A stretch of 64,000 nucleotides of DNA from Malus domestica (Eukaryota; Streptophyta; Magnoliopsida; Rosales; Rosaceae), in the NCBI RefSeq assembly GCF_042453785.1, contig NC_091673.1:8763001-8827000 (forward strand), read 5' to 3'. Position numbers and translations under genes: made by a program. Numbering within the stretch: the stretch's first letter is position 1; every line of letters begins with the position of its first letter. A model generated the notes under the pieces. That model saw only the letters and a list, made by a program, of their open reading frames with translations. It had not been told where the DNA came from and did not search any database. Shown here piece after piece: positions 50,610 to 62,097 of the stretch.

Positions 50610-51623
50610 TTACTTGGACACGAAATCTGCAGTTCCAGCAGCATGCCTCCTCTTCCTTCTCCTCAACCTCTCACACACAAGCGCCCTCTCCAGCTGCTCC
50701 ACCCTCTGCGACAGCGAGCTCAGCATCCGCGTCTGCATCTGGTTCTTCTCAAACAGCTCCTCCATCATTCCCATCATCTTCGCGTTGTCCTCCGCCACCC
50801 TCTCCAGCAGCTCTCTGCTACTGCTCCTTTTGTCATCATCCTTCATAATCTCCCCAGCTCCCTCCTCCTCCGCCACCTCCTCTCGTTCCACCACCTTAAC
50901 ATCCTCCACCCCATCCTCCAACGGGTTCGGCGAATCATCACAAGACGATCCAGAGGACTCGCTATCACTCACAGAGCCTTCTACCTCTCTGCACCCCCAC
51001 GCATTGCCGTGTCGGACAGTTTCGATTTGGGGCCCGGCTGCCGATTCCAATTCCACAGACTGCGAATTCTGAGTCTCATCCGAATTTACAGGGGATTCGG
51101 ATTGCAATTCTAGGGTTTGGTCGATTTGGGGATTTTCAGCAACAGCGCTGTCCACTCTCTCCTGCAAAGCAATCGCCTTTTTTATCACGGCCCTCCTGAA
51201 ATCCCTAACTCCCGAATCGACGCCCTTCACCGAATCCAACTTCAACAGCAAGTTCATCAGCGTCTCGTTCACCTTCAGCCGCTCCTTGGCGTCCCTCCTC
51301 ATCAATTCCACCGCCTCTCGCTTCGAAATGCGCTTCTCGATCTCGCTGACCTCGACTCTGATCGCCGCGATCTTCCTCACGCTTTTCCTCACCAGGAACC
51401 CTCTGAACGCCTTCTGGATTTTCAGCGCCGACTCGGACCGCCTGCGCTCCAACCCGACGTACTGAACCGGGATCGAGACCACCTTCGGCGACGGGTCCGC
51501 TCGGCGCTGGACCGGGACTTGCCTCGCCTCCAGCGGGTACTGATGTTGTGGCGCGAAATTGGTCTGCGGGTACTGATGTTGTGGGGCGAAATTGTGCCAA
51601 TGCCTTCTGAAGAATGGATCCAT
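50610..51623 (-). CDS. BAG-family co-chaperone with IQ motif (BAG5-like)
   Basis: BAG proteins bind the Hsp70 ATPase domain and promote nucleotide exchange; plant members with an IQ motif also bind calmodulin. The single exon encodes 337 residues. A short tandem repeat NFAPQHQYP occurs at 11-19 and 22-30. IQ motif: ALKIQKAFRGFLVRKSVRKI (66-85). It is followed directly by the BAG helices (about 86-160; IAAIRVEVSEIEKRISKREA, then LMNLLLKLDSVKG and VRDFRRAVIKKAIALQE). The middle is acidic and Ser-rich. The C-terminus (about 262-325) is heptad-like (LLERVAEDNAKMMGMMEEL..QVEQLERAL) and ends basic. The layout is close to Arabidopsis BAG5 (IQ next to BAG) but longer. Mitochondrial targeting is not evident. 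A heat-shock element lies upstream. Confidence 0.9.
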   Translation of the reverse strand: MDPFFRRHWHNFAPQHQYPQTNFAPQHQYPLEARQVPVQRRADPSPKVVSIPVQYVGLERRRSESALKIQKAFRGFLVRKSVRKIAAIRVEVSEIEKRISKREAVELMRRDAKERLKVNETLMNLLLKLDSVKGVDSGVRDFRRAVIKKAIALQERVDSAVAENPQIDQTLELQSESPVNSDETQNSQSVELESAAGPQIETVRHGNAWGCREVEGSVSDSESSGSSCDDSPNPLEDGVEDVKVVEREEVAEEEGAGEIMKDDDKRSSSRELLERVAEDNAKMMGMMEELFEKNQMQTRMLSSLSQRVEQLERALVCERLRRRKRRHAAGTADFVSK

Positions 51624-51748
51624 TGGTGACGAGAATCTGGAAAACCTTGAATCAAAACGACGACGATTTGAAAGCTTAGACGAAGACGAAGATTTTTTTT
51701 CTCAGGAAATTTTTCTAATTTGTTGATTGAGAAACGAAGGGTTTGGAA

Positions 51749-51813
51749 TATTTATACTGAAGAGGGGAAATTTGATCCGCGTCGAGGAAGAGCGCGAAAG
51801 TTCCAGAAGTTTC
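51749..51813 (-). promoter_or_regulatory. TATA box and four-unit heat-shock element of the BAG gene
   Basis: On the plus strand 51796-51813 reads GAAAGTTCCAGAAGTTTC, four perfect alternating nGAAn/nTTCn units, the binding site of heat-shock factors. A minus-strand TATAAATA is at 51756-51749, about 40 bp downstream and about 126 bp from the ATG. The spacing and order fit a heat-inducible promoter. Confidence 0.85.
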
Positions 51814-52371
51814 AAGTATATAAACTTGTAGATGCTGACGTATCTTTGTAAGAAAAGACCGAAACGCTGCCGTTTAGGCTATAAAGCATGAGATTAGGCT
51901 TTCAGCGCCACTTTGATTAGTAGCCTAGCCGATCCTAATCCCACGTGGATTCCCCAATCCTAATCAAATTTCAATTAGGGCATGTTTACATTGTAGGAGT
52001 TGGAGAAGTTGGGAATAAGAAAAATGTAAATTCATTCCAGACAAGTAAACGTGTTATTTTAGTTCTAAATTCCTAATTGAACTTATGAAAGTTTTAATGT
52101 AATTCTAATTAAACTTGTCACTTAGCATCATGATATAGTAATATTCATCTTTAGTCGACTCCCGTTAATGGCGAGTTTGTAACCAAATGCCAATGTTCAA
52201 CCTATTGTGTAACAGTTTAATCTGTCATTCCTTAAGTGTAAATATATTGCTTATATTAAAAAGAAAAAACTCTAATTAATCTTAGGTGTAAAAAGATGGG
52301 CACACCATCCTGACCAGATAGCAGTCAATTACAAACGTAACATCTGGTACTTGAAGCGTAGTAGCATACGG
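51814..52371. other. Intergenic, no gene
   Basis: Upstream flank of the BAG gene and AT-rich spacer. No gene and no sure repeat was recognised. Confidence 0.4.
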
Positions 52372-53705
52372 TCACGAAGGGATCCCTTCATCCATTGCCT
52401 CACGTGTGGCGTTTCTTCGGCCTAAAGAAAATTCCTTCTGCTTGGTAATTGGTATTTTGATCCCTGCCCGCTTCGAAAGTTCTGCGGAAGCTTGCTTTGC
52501 CTTTGCAAGAACTTCTTCCTGTCCAGTTATAATTGGAACCCGTAAGCCATTAGTCTTTATTTGTATGTCTAATAAGCGAAAAGTACTGACAGAATACCTC
52601 ATCCACGTTCACAATCTTCTTATCCTTCATAATCCACAGGCCATTGCACATTACAGAAACTATATTTTCGGTTCGCATGCGATACATAAGGCTGGAAATG
52701 CTGCATATGTAGCAAAAGAAAAATATTAATCTACCGGGAATAAAGGTTTGAGTTGCAGACAAACAGAAGGTAGATTTTTTTATGAAGATAAGATTGGAAA
52801 TTTGGAACCAGATCCGCTGAAATGCCAAAAACTGACTTAGAAAATCATGGTTCCGACAGATGGCCATACATGTAAAAATCACTCATGGAAACTGTCAAAA
52901 AGTCTGTAGAAGAACATCAGCATGCCTTTTTCATAGCAAAATGTGGCATGGATACAAATCTAGTTGACCCTTCTCCATGTGTAAGTTTAAGGGCGTTAGA
53001 TAGAAATAAAGTTAATGCAGATGATTCCTTTGGGGATGGTCCTTCCCTGTCATGGTGGGGAACCATGGTCCAAGGGGAAGGGTTGATAATAACAACCAAG
53101 TCAGCCTGCCAAATCATGGAAGAAGGAAGCTAATCAGCCTCGTGTTTTAAATCTGCTGAGATATGCACAAATGTGTATGGTATGACTTTAATTAAAGAGA
53201 ACGTTATATTAGAGATGCAGAAGGACAAGAGAAACTAATCTGAGCTAGCCAAAAGTTCAACCTATTTCCCGACCTCAATGGATCCTATTTCATCATCCCA
53301 AAGTAGTGATTTTGCACCATTTATGGTCGCCAACTCGAGAACTGTTTCAGCAGGAAAAGCAGAAGGATCAGCAGTTCCATTTGTATGAACTTCCCGTCCT
53401 TTGTTAATCAGAGAAGCCAGGTACATCTCTTCCAACTGCAAGGAAGTAAACTATCCATGAATTTGCAGGTCCAACCATCATTGTTCCAATGTGCAGACCC
53501 ACAAATAAGGGAAAAATGCAATAGTGGGTAATCAGAATTTCCACCTATGCTCATTCTATTATTCGAGGGTGCCAAATGTGTTCCCAAAGAGACACAGATG
53601 CCAGCATCCAGCATCTCTTTAATAGGTGCGAATCCAAGCATTCGAATCGCAGCAGCAAGGCAGTTAGATACTTTTTACTCCACCCTTCGAAAGACAATCA
53701 TGTAA
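52372..53705 (-). pseudogene. 3' half of a TRZ/ATZ-type amidohydrolase (adenosine-derivative deaminase-like)
   Basis: Minus-strand pieces follow the usual order of this amidohydrolase family: CLSKGGV and RMLGFAPIKEMLDAGICVSL (about 53690-53590), [32 protein letters not shown] and [20 protein letters not shown] (53430-53290), VVIINPSPWTMVPHHD (about 53090-53040), RMRTENIVSVMCNGLWIMKD (about 52680-52610) and KQASAELSKRAGIKIP (about 52500-52450). The family usually has GTDGAPSNN, where the Asp is a metal-ligand or catalytic residue; here it is GTHLAPSNN. The N-terminal half, including the HxH metal site, is missing. LVVIIN shows a one-residue irregularity. It stops next to an LTR. It is not functional. 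Confidence 0.8.
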
Positions 53706-53754
53706 ATTTTATGTGGTTATATAATTAAAACACACACAAAGGAGTTAGTTGACC

Positions 53755-54154
53755 TGATCATGAAGCGATAGCCATTGGAGATCAAACGGAGAAGATGAGG
53801 GATGCGGCAACACCAAAGTCTTCTACAAAGCACCTAGCCGGTTACAACTACTTTATGGGAAGCGTTTGTTTGTGTATCTAGGGTTTGCAGGGACCTTAGT
53901 ATTTATATTGGCTAAGGTATTAAGGTTCCGTCCATAAAGGAATCCCAAATCCCACTTTTTTAGCCTATCAATTAGGTATCATAATCACATAAAATCAAGG
54001 ACTCCATCAATCTTACTTGTATTACAAGACACCTAATATAAGATTGATATCTTTAGGAAATCAAATCACAATATCAACATTAATCTCCAATATTACATTC
54101 CTATTATATGTTGTAGACCATTTAAGGTTGATTTACATCGGAATAAATTCAACA
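53755..54154 (-). mobile_element. 3' LTR of a copia-type retrotransposon
   Basis: On the minus strand the LTR begins TGTTGAATTTATTCC (54154) directly after the polypurine tract AGTGGGAGA (54164-54155), contains TATAAAT (53907-53901) and AAACCCTAGATACACAAAC, and ends TTCATGATCA at 53755. About 400 bp. The 5' LTR was not found in the window. It lies next to the truncated amidohydrolase pseudogene. Confidence 0.7.
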
Positions 54155-54491
54155 TTCTCCCACTGGTCTACACATATAATATTTATGTTTATACTTGAAA
54201 TTGGAAATTAATGTCACTTTAATGGCCATGTAGTTGTGATAACATCCTATCCTTGATACAAATTTCTGTCAAATAAGTCTTTCAACATGGAACTAACAAG
54301 GTTGTAAGGTTGACACAACCCAAAACGTTCATAATCACACATGCTAAAATCCTCATTCACATAAAACACCGTCAAATTATGATTGCAAAGATGAACTTTA
54401 ATTACTTTAATGTGTCTCAACTTTTATCATCTCAGGTCCTCTTTAATAAAAACTTCTATTGCAGTTGCAAACAAAACTTCATAAAACATAA

Positions 54492-54757
54492 TTAATTCAA
54501 CACCTAGGAGCAAGATGAATTAACATGTTTTTTTACACTGGTTCATATACCATATCAGTCACTTTCGTGAGAAAATTTTCAACACTTATGAGCAAGATGA
54601 AAAAGCCCTCACAACTAATACAACATATAAATCATGTCATGCCATTTTAAGTCGAACCAAAAGAATTAATCCACACTTACGAGCAAGAAGATTAACCATT
54701 CCTTTATGATTTAACATGCAATTTGCTTAATTGGACCTCAGATATATAGTCATCTGA
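54492..54757 (-). other. Four-hairpin cluster, set 1 (copia 3' untranslated region)
   Basis: Perfect stems: A TTAATTCA/TGAATTAA (54492-54499, 54516-54523); B TTTTCA/TGAAAA (54576-54581, 54598-54603); C TTAATC/GATTAA (54666-54671, 54690-54695); D TCAGAT/ATCTGA (54738-54743, 54752-54757). Loops of A, B, C are 16, 16 and 18 nt and share ACACYTANGAGCAAGA; D has a different 8-nt loop. The cluster lies between the RNase H remnant and the polypurine tract on the sense (minus) strand. The same four-hairpin series occurs at 63478-63765. Confidence 0.75.
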
Positions 54758-55375
54758 TAATTGACCAACACATAAACATGTGACTCAATGAATCCCACCA
54801 GAGATTAAACTGAATACATGTATTCAAAAAACCATACATACCTTATAGGTCATTTGCAAATGTAAGGCATTACTAACATGAAACACAAGCTCCCACTGAT
54901 ATGCATCATCGTCACTTAATTTGCAAATCCATACTTAAATCATACCTTTTGAAATATGCTTGTGGGAACACCCTTACTTATTCAATGAATGCATATCACT
55001 TCAAAATTGTCTTTCTTTAACCTTTCCTTAACACCTTAGATAGCATAATCTCAATGAAAGGTAAAAGACTCTCCAAAGAAATGAAGAATAATGATTGAAA
55101 CCTTATGTCCAAAAACCCAATCGGTGCTAGCATGATGACTGGTGTAACTGTATCAGAATACATTAGTTTTCTATCCTGAAAACAGTATTTGAAAACATTC
55201 TTCATATCATCTTGTAAATGCTTGTGACTTTAAAACATTAACTCCACTTTTTATTTGATAACTGCATTCAAACAGCCACACAGATATATAAAAAAAATCA
55301 ACAAGATCATAATAAAGATAACTGAAAATGCTTCAAACTTTATGATCCAAAACTCACGGACCTACCAAAAACTAA
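54758..55375 (-). other. Copia 3' region left of the Harbinger insertion
   Basis: AT-rich, non-coding sequence continuous with the copia 3' untranslated region. It ends in the left TAA target copy (55373-55375). Confidence 0.5.
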
Positions 55376-56002
55376 GGGTGCGTTTGTTGCGCCGGACTGT
55401 CTCGGACTGGACTAGCTGCCGGGACTAAGCTGGACTGGCTTAGACTGGACTAAGCTGGACTAACTTAGTGAAGCGTTTGGTGCAGTCTCGGACTAAGAAG
55501 CAGGATAAGAAAAACAGTACTGTTCACCAGATTTGTGTTTGCTTAGACTAGGACTACAAATTTTTGCCATTGTGTAATAGAGTAAATCTACAAATCTCAT
55601 GATATGGGTTAATTGGAGCATATTTTTACCATGTATATTATGAATCTTAAAAAAAATTGACAATTGTTTTGTTTCTATTACCTGCTAATAGAATTGGGTT
55701 TAATTTGCAAATGTAGCTTGATTTAAACTCTATCACCCAACAGAAGAAAAATAATAGTGGCCAATACATGCAACTTCAACAAATACAAGTACATAAGATC
55801 TCCATAATTTAGAAAATCCTAGTTAACATTAGTTAACATTAGCCAAAATAGATCTCCATAATTTACAAAATGGCTAGTTAACATAAGCCAAAATACTAGT
55901 GCAAAGCTAAGTTATAAGTCATAACATAAGATTGTATGATTAATAAAATACATCCATGTTAACGTTAATAAAATACATCCATGTTAACATTAGCCAAAAT
56001 CC

Positions 56003-56994
56003 TCATCCGCTTGCGTTGTCGCTTAAAAGCCTTTGGACGAACACTTTCTTGAGTTCCGGTTTGATTGCCCTGAACACTCCCACATTTTTTGGTTTATCCA
56101 AAATAAGAGACAATGCATCAATTTGATCCATAGGAGAGAGACCCATTGCTTCAAGTTCATTAGCTATGTCAGTATGATCTGCAGTACCTTGAACTAAAGC
56201 TTCAGTTACCATTTGCATCCTCTTCCCACTTTCAACATAAAAATCTTTCAGTCCACTGATAATTGCCTCGGTTCCATCACTTGAACTTCCCACAGCTCTT
56301 TTCCTCTTTCTTTGGCTATTTTTCAGATGGGGTGCTTTGTTGGCTTTGTTGGTTCATTGAAGAAACAAAATTATCACCTCCAATATCACTTTCACCAACA
56401 TGATCATGACTTTGTTCCTCCACCATTTGAGCAGGGGTTTCGGCTACATTACCCGTAGCCCGATCTTTTCCAAATATATATGCAAATCTATCAAACAGTG
56501 GAAAAGGTTTGCTTCTCCATCCATCGGCTTCTTTATTTCTCTAAGATTATATCAACATAGCAAAACTAAAATTTAGCATGCGTAACAAATATAGCAGCAA
56601 GAATATAACTAATGCATAAATAAAATAGGATATGAACCTGCACATAAGTTTGCCATGCGTCATCACTGTCAACTTCAACGCACTTTTTGACATCATTCCA
56701 TGCAAATCCACTTGTGTTTATCATGTCAACGACCATACTATATGTTTTTTTCCATTTCTTCAACTTGGACTCAATATGTGGATTTGCCTTTATATTTGAA
56801 TGAGGACATAAAACATTGACAGCTTTTGCTATTTCAACCAAAGTACCTTGTTTGAAAGCACCGGTGTCACACCGTTGCTTCCGAGCAACAAAATCCTCAA
56901 GAACTCCGAGTAATACTTCTTCCGCAAATGCTTCCCATTTACGCCTTCTTCCTTTTGGCTCTTGAGTAGCATTCAAAATATTTTCGTTATCCAT
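56003..56994 (-). pseudogene. PIF/Harbinger ORF1: Myb/SANT-like DNA-binding partner, one apparent frameshift
   Basis: The ORF1 product binds the element ends and helps bring the transposase into the nucleus. Exon 1 (56994-56638, 119 codons) carries the Myb/SANT-like domain: RRRKWEAFAEEVLLGVLEDF, then FKQGTLVEIAKAVN, ESKLKKWKKTYSMVVDM and SGFAWND. Donor CAG/GT and acceptor TTAG/AG give exon 2 (56540-56003), which continues RNKEADGWRSKPFPLFD. Near 56319-56323, at a short A run, the frame slips to a stop. The expected NSQRKRKRAVGSSSDG and the C-terminal helical part resume in another frame and run to 56003. The slip could be a real defect, an extra small intron or a sequencing error in a homopolymer. 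Confidence 0.75.
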
Positions 56995-57156
56995 ACCTAA
57001 ACAAAAAATATTTTAATGAAGGAAAATACCATACAAATAATCAATTTGCATAATATCCAATCAACTTGCATAATATCCAATCAACTTGCATACCATCCAA
57101 TCATTGTGCTAATAAAAAGGAATACTAAAATAAAATGTTATCATTAACACATATAG

Positions 57157-58540
57157 CTAGTTCGGTTGCTGGTTCCTAATTGCTCTCCACTCATTATACA
57201 TTTCCTGAGCCATATCATTCCTCATTGCAGTCCACTGGTCCGATGTTTGAACACTACCAACATATTCATCTTCTTCTGTATTTTGTCCATCTTCTATTAT
57301 TGGCAAATTCTCCATTGGATCTACAGACATCTCTTGCCTAATAAGATTGTGTAGTAGGCAACAAGCGGTAATTATTCGACCTTGTGTCCTTATCGGATAG
57401 AAAGATGGACTCCTTAGTATCGACCACCTTCCTTTTAGCAAGCCAAAACAGCGTTCAATTACATTCCTTGCCTTAGAATGCTTCATGTTAAAATATTCTT
57501 CCTTATTAGAAGGTGTTCGTCCCTCCCATTCAGATAAATGATAAGGTATTCCTCTATAGGGTGCAAGGAATCCTTCACCATTTGTATAACCACCATCTAC
57601 AAGGTAATAACAACCTAATGAAAAAAAAAAAACAGACCTTATTAGTGTTTTGTAGTTGACAAACAGAACTAAACCTAACTTACAAAGTTGAGACTAAGTA
57701 ATAGTCTTACCCGCTGGTACCTTAAAACCATTAGGCCTACTAATTGCATCATGTAGCACTCTAGAGTCTGATGCGGAACCCTCCCACCCCGGAAACACAT
57801 ATATGAACTGCATATCTCCTGAACACACACCTAACACATTAGTTGCGACTCGACCCTTTCTTGTTCGGTATCTTGGTTTGTCAATTTCAGGTACATGCAC
57901 ATCAATGTGTGTTCCATCCAATGCTCCCAAGCAATTCTTAAAAATAAAAAATAAAAAAGTTTTTGTTAATTTATACAAAGGGAATGAAGAGTTAAAGCTT
58001 AGGGAAAATGACAAAAATTTCTCATCATACCTTAAAACATCGCCACCTAGGATCTGTAGAATCAATAGGCACAGGCTGGGGGACTTTTAGTAGGATACCT
58101 TGTAATCGCAAAATTCCTTGCAATACGCTATTGAAATACCTACTTATAGTCTCTCCCGACCTATAAAATCTACCGCCAACACTACGATTCTTAGTATGAT
58201 GTGCTAATATTTGTAAAGTCATACACACCTGTTCCTCTACAGACACCAAACCATCAGTTTTTACCCTCCCATCTTGACGAAGTAAGTCGCATAATATGCC
58301 AAAAGTCCTTCTATCCATTCTCAATTCGTTGACACATTCAGTATCAGTATTCCCTATTATACCATTCAGATAAAACAAACTAATCTCTCGTCTAATAAGT
58401 GAACGGTTAGTCAATGTGGGTCGTTCAACATGTCTCTGTTTGCCACGTAGCATCATCACCACAAGAATCGTACAAATACAAATTGTCTCCAAATAAGACA
58501 TCTCTAACAATAAGATCAATAAAAGCTTCATTCGATCCAT
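57157..58540 (-). CDS. PIF/Harbinger transposase (DDE_Tnp_4 nuclease)
   Basis: Cuts and joins the transposon ends through a DDE metal-ion nuclease. Exons (minus): 58540-58031, 57936-57711, 57614-57157. They are in phase and give 397 residues, normal for the family. An N-terminal helix-turn-helix-like part is [20 protein letters not shown] followed by [16 protein letters not shown]. Catalytic residues: Asp in [14 protein letters not shown], Asp in [15 protein letters not shown], and Glu in [25 protein letters not shown] and LAPYRG are conserved between them. Start chosen at MDRMKLLL; an upstream in-frame extension to 58597 is possible. The reading frame has no stop or frameshift, so it may still be active. 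It pairs with the ORF1 gene on the same strand, about 160 bp downstream. Confidence 0.88.
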
Positions 58541-58759
58541 ATCTATCCAAACAAAAAAAAAAACAATAGTATGAGGATTGCTATCATTCCTAGGCATTGC
58601 ATGTGAAGAGGGAAATTAAAGGACACCTGTAATGCAGTAGCCTTAGCCTTAGCCTTCTGTTTATGCTCCTCTTCCCTGCAACAAACAACCACAAAAAATT
58701 GCAATTCAGCATCAACCCCACACCATACAAAACATTCACATTGTAATATCATGGTTATA

Positions 58760-61440
58760 AACCAAGTACATACACACACACTCATGGACAAATGTGCAAA
58801 ATACACATACATACTCACACTCACACTCACACTAACACACACACACGGACATACACACACACTGCACACACACTGCACACTGCATACATACTGCATACAT
58901 ACTGCATACATACACACACACACACACTGCACACACACACACACTGCATACATACATACACACACACTGCACACACACACACTGCATACACACACACACT
59001 GCACACACACTCACACTCACACACACTCACACTCACACTTACACTCACACTCACACACTGCATACACACACACACTGCACACACACTCACACTCACACAC
59101 ACTCACACTCACACTTACACTCACACTCACACACACTCACACACACTCACACTCACACTCATACACTGCACAGTCACACACACACACACACACGGGGACA
59201 GAGTGCAACACACTCTTACCCTCACACACACACTCTGTTTTTATACTCACACACACACACACACACACACTGCATACACACACACTGCACACACTGCATA
59301 CACACACACTGCACACACACTGCACACTGCATACATACTGCATACATACACACACACACACTGCACACACACACTGCATACATACATACACACACACTGC
59401 ATACACACACACTGCATACACACTCATACTCATACACACACTGCACACACTGCATACATACATACTCATACTCATACACACACTGCACACACACACACTG
59501 CATACATACACTACACACACACACACACTGCATACATACTCATACACACACTGCACACACACACACACTGCATACATACCGCATACATACACACACACAC
59601 TGCATACACACTCACACACACATTGCATACATACTCATACTCATACACACACTGCACACACTGCATACATACATACTCATACTCATACACACACTGCACA
59701 CACACACACACTGCATACATACACTACACACACACACACACTGCATACATACTCATACACACACTGCACACACACACACTGCACACACACACATACACTG
59801 CATACATACCGCACACATACACACACACACACTGCATACACACTCACACACACACTGCATACACACACACACTGCACACACACTGCACACTGCATACATA
59901 CACTACACACACACACACTGCACATACACACACACACTGCATACACACACACACTGCACACACACAGTGCATACACACACACTGCATATACATACACACT
60001 GCAAACACAGTACATACATACACACACTACATACACTACACACACACACTGCATACATACACACTGCAAACACAGTACATACATACACACACTACATACA
60101 CTACACACACACACTGCATACACTACACACACACCCTGCAAGTACACACACACTGCATACACCCTGCATACACCATGCATACATACACACTGCAAACACA
60201 CTACACACACACACACTGCATACATACACACTGCAAACACTACACATATACACACACTACATACACTACACACACACTACATACACTACACACACACACA
60301 CTGCATACATACACACTGCAAACACAGTACATACATACACACACTACATACACTACACACACACACTACATACACTACACACACACACTGCATATACTAC
60401 ACACACACCCTGCAAGTACACACACACTGCATACACCCTGCATACATACACACTGCAAACACACTACACACACACTGCATACATACACACTGCAAACACT
60501 ACACATATACACACACTACATACACTACACACATACTACATACACTACACACACACACTGCATACATACACACTGCAAACACAGTACATACATACACACA
60601 CTACATACACTACACACACACACTGCATACATACACACTGCAAACACAGTACATACATACACACACTACATACACTACACACACACACTGCATACACTAC
60701 ACACACACCCTGCAAGTACACACACACTGCATACACCCTGCATACATACACACTGCAAACACACTACACACACATTATGCATACATACACACTGCAAACA
60801 CTACACATATACACACACACTACATACACTACACACACACTACATACACTACACACACACACTGCATACATACACACTGCAAACACAGTACATACATACA
60901 CACACTACATACACTACACACACACACTGCATACACTACACACACACCCTGCAAGTACACACACTGCATACACCCTGCATACATACACACTGCAAACACA
61001 CTACACACACACACTGCATACATACACACTGCAAACACTACACATATACACACACTACATACACTACACACACACTACATACACTACACACACACACTGC
61101 ATACATACACACTGCAAACACTACACATACATACACACACTACACACACACACTACACTACATACACTACACACACACACTGCATACACTACACACACAC
61201 CCTGCAAGTACACACACACTGCATACACCCTGCATACATACACACTGCAAACACAGTACATACATACACACACTACATACACTACACACACACTACATAC
61301 ACTACACACACACACTGCATACACTACACACACACCCTGCAAGTACACACACACTGCATACACCCTGCATACATACACACTGCAAACACAGTACATACAT
61401 ACACACACTACATACACTACACACACACAGAGACACACAC
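58760..61440. repeat. ~2.7-kb CA/TGCATACA satellite-like array inside the transposon
   Basis: The plus strand is almost entirely ACACACTGCATACA-type words with (CA)n and CTCACA stretches. To about 59990 the units are irregular. From about 60000 a higher-order pattern appears: CACCCTGCAAGTACACACAC recurs near 60133, 60409, 60709, 60949, 61201 and 61336, so period about 240-300 bp with one short 135-bp copy. Each unit also holds TGCAAACACAGTACATACAT and CACTACATACACTACAC. Open frames of over 900 codons on the plus strand (THTHC-type peptide) exist only because these words contain no stop codons. They are not treated as genes. Confidence 0.95.
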
Positions 61441-62094
61441 ACACAAGCACAAAGTACTCCCATTGTTGAAACCCCAATTTTTAAAAATCGAAAACAACAT
61501 GTGGGTAGGACTTCCAAGTTTTACAACATTGACATCCTAAATTCCCAAGTTCCATCTCATCTTATGAAAAGCCCAAATCCTAATTTCAATTTCACCTAAA
61601 TATCAAAACCCTAATTTATTCAAGTGCAGATCTCTATGATTCAAAAATTATCAAACCCAAAACAATCAAATCACATAAAACTCAGTAAAATTACCTTCTA
61701 CAACACAAATACATGCAATTAATAGAAGAATCGAAGTTTACCGTACAACTCAGATGAGGCGAGCAGATGCAGAGACAGGAAGGCGCTCAGAGGAGGGTGA
61801 GGAGGAAGAAGATGAGAGAGCACGGCAACGAAAATGAGAGGGAACGTAGAGATGAGGACGAGCGAAGACAGGAGGAAGGGACGAAGGGACGAAGGGAAGG
61901 CAGAAACTCTCTCGGTTTGCTCTGGCTTACGAATCCGCTGGGTTTTGGGGTTGCTCGCGAAGACCACCTAAGGAGGTCTTTAGTCCGACCGAGTCCGGCT
62001 TAAGCTCATTAAAGCTAATCCGGTTGCACACCAAACACAGGACTATAGTCCTGTCCAGTCCAAGCCTTGCTAATCCTGTCAAACAAACGTGCCC
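61441..62094 (-). other. Promoter-side end of the Harbinger element
   Basis: Non-repetitive sequence between the array and the right terminal repeat, with a purine-rich stretch GAGGAAGAAGATGAGAG near 61800 on the plus strand. The minus-strand frame at 61719-61967 has no family likeness. The transcription start of the transposase may lie here, in which case the array is in the leader or an intron. Confidence 0.4.
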
Positions 62095-62097
62095 TAA

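Larger units (their letters stand above)
55376..62094 (-). mobile_element. Complete PIF/Harbinger DNA transposon, 6,719 bp
   Basis: The left terminus is GGGTGCGTTTGTTGCG and the right terminus, read inversely, GGGCACGTTTGTTTGACAGG. TAA flanks both ends (55373-55375, 62095-62097). Both ends carry subterminal TGGACTGGACT / AGTCCTGTCCAGTCC-type words that repeat and mirror. Inside on the minus strand are the two genes of the superfamily: a DDE transposase and a Myb/SANT-like partner. The extra length is a ~2.7-kb simple-repeat array on the promoter side of the transposase. The element sits within the 3' region of a copia retrotransposon. Confidence 0.93.

Noticed and set aside
50556..51629. Plus-strand frames of 152-185 codons opposite the BAG gene
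   Set aside because: They are antisense shadows; only the minus frame has IQ and BAG motifs.
58760..61440. CRISPR-like or telomere-like array
   Set aside because: No unique spacers between constant repeats and no telomeric TTTAGGG units; it is a degenerate tandem array in a plant genome.
58751..61599. Very long open frames (929 and 935 codons) as giant proteins
   Set aside because: They translate a simple CA/TGCATACA repeat in several frames at once, with no start context or non-repeat domain.
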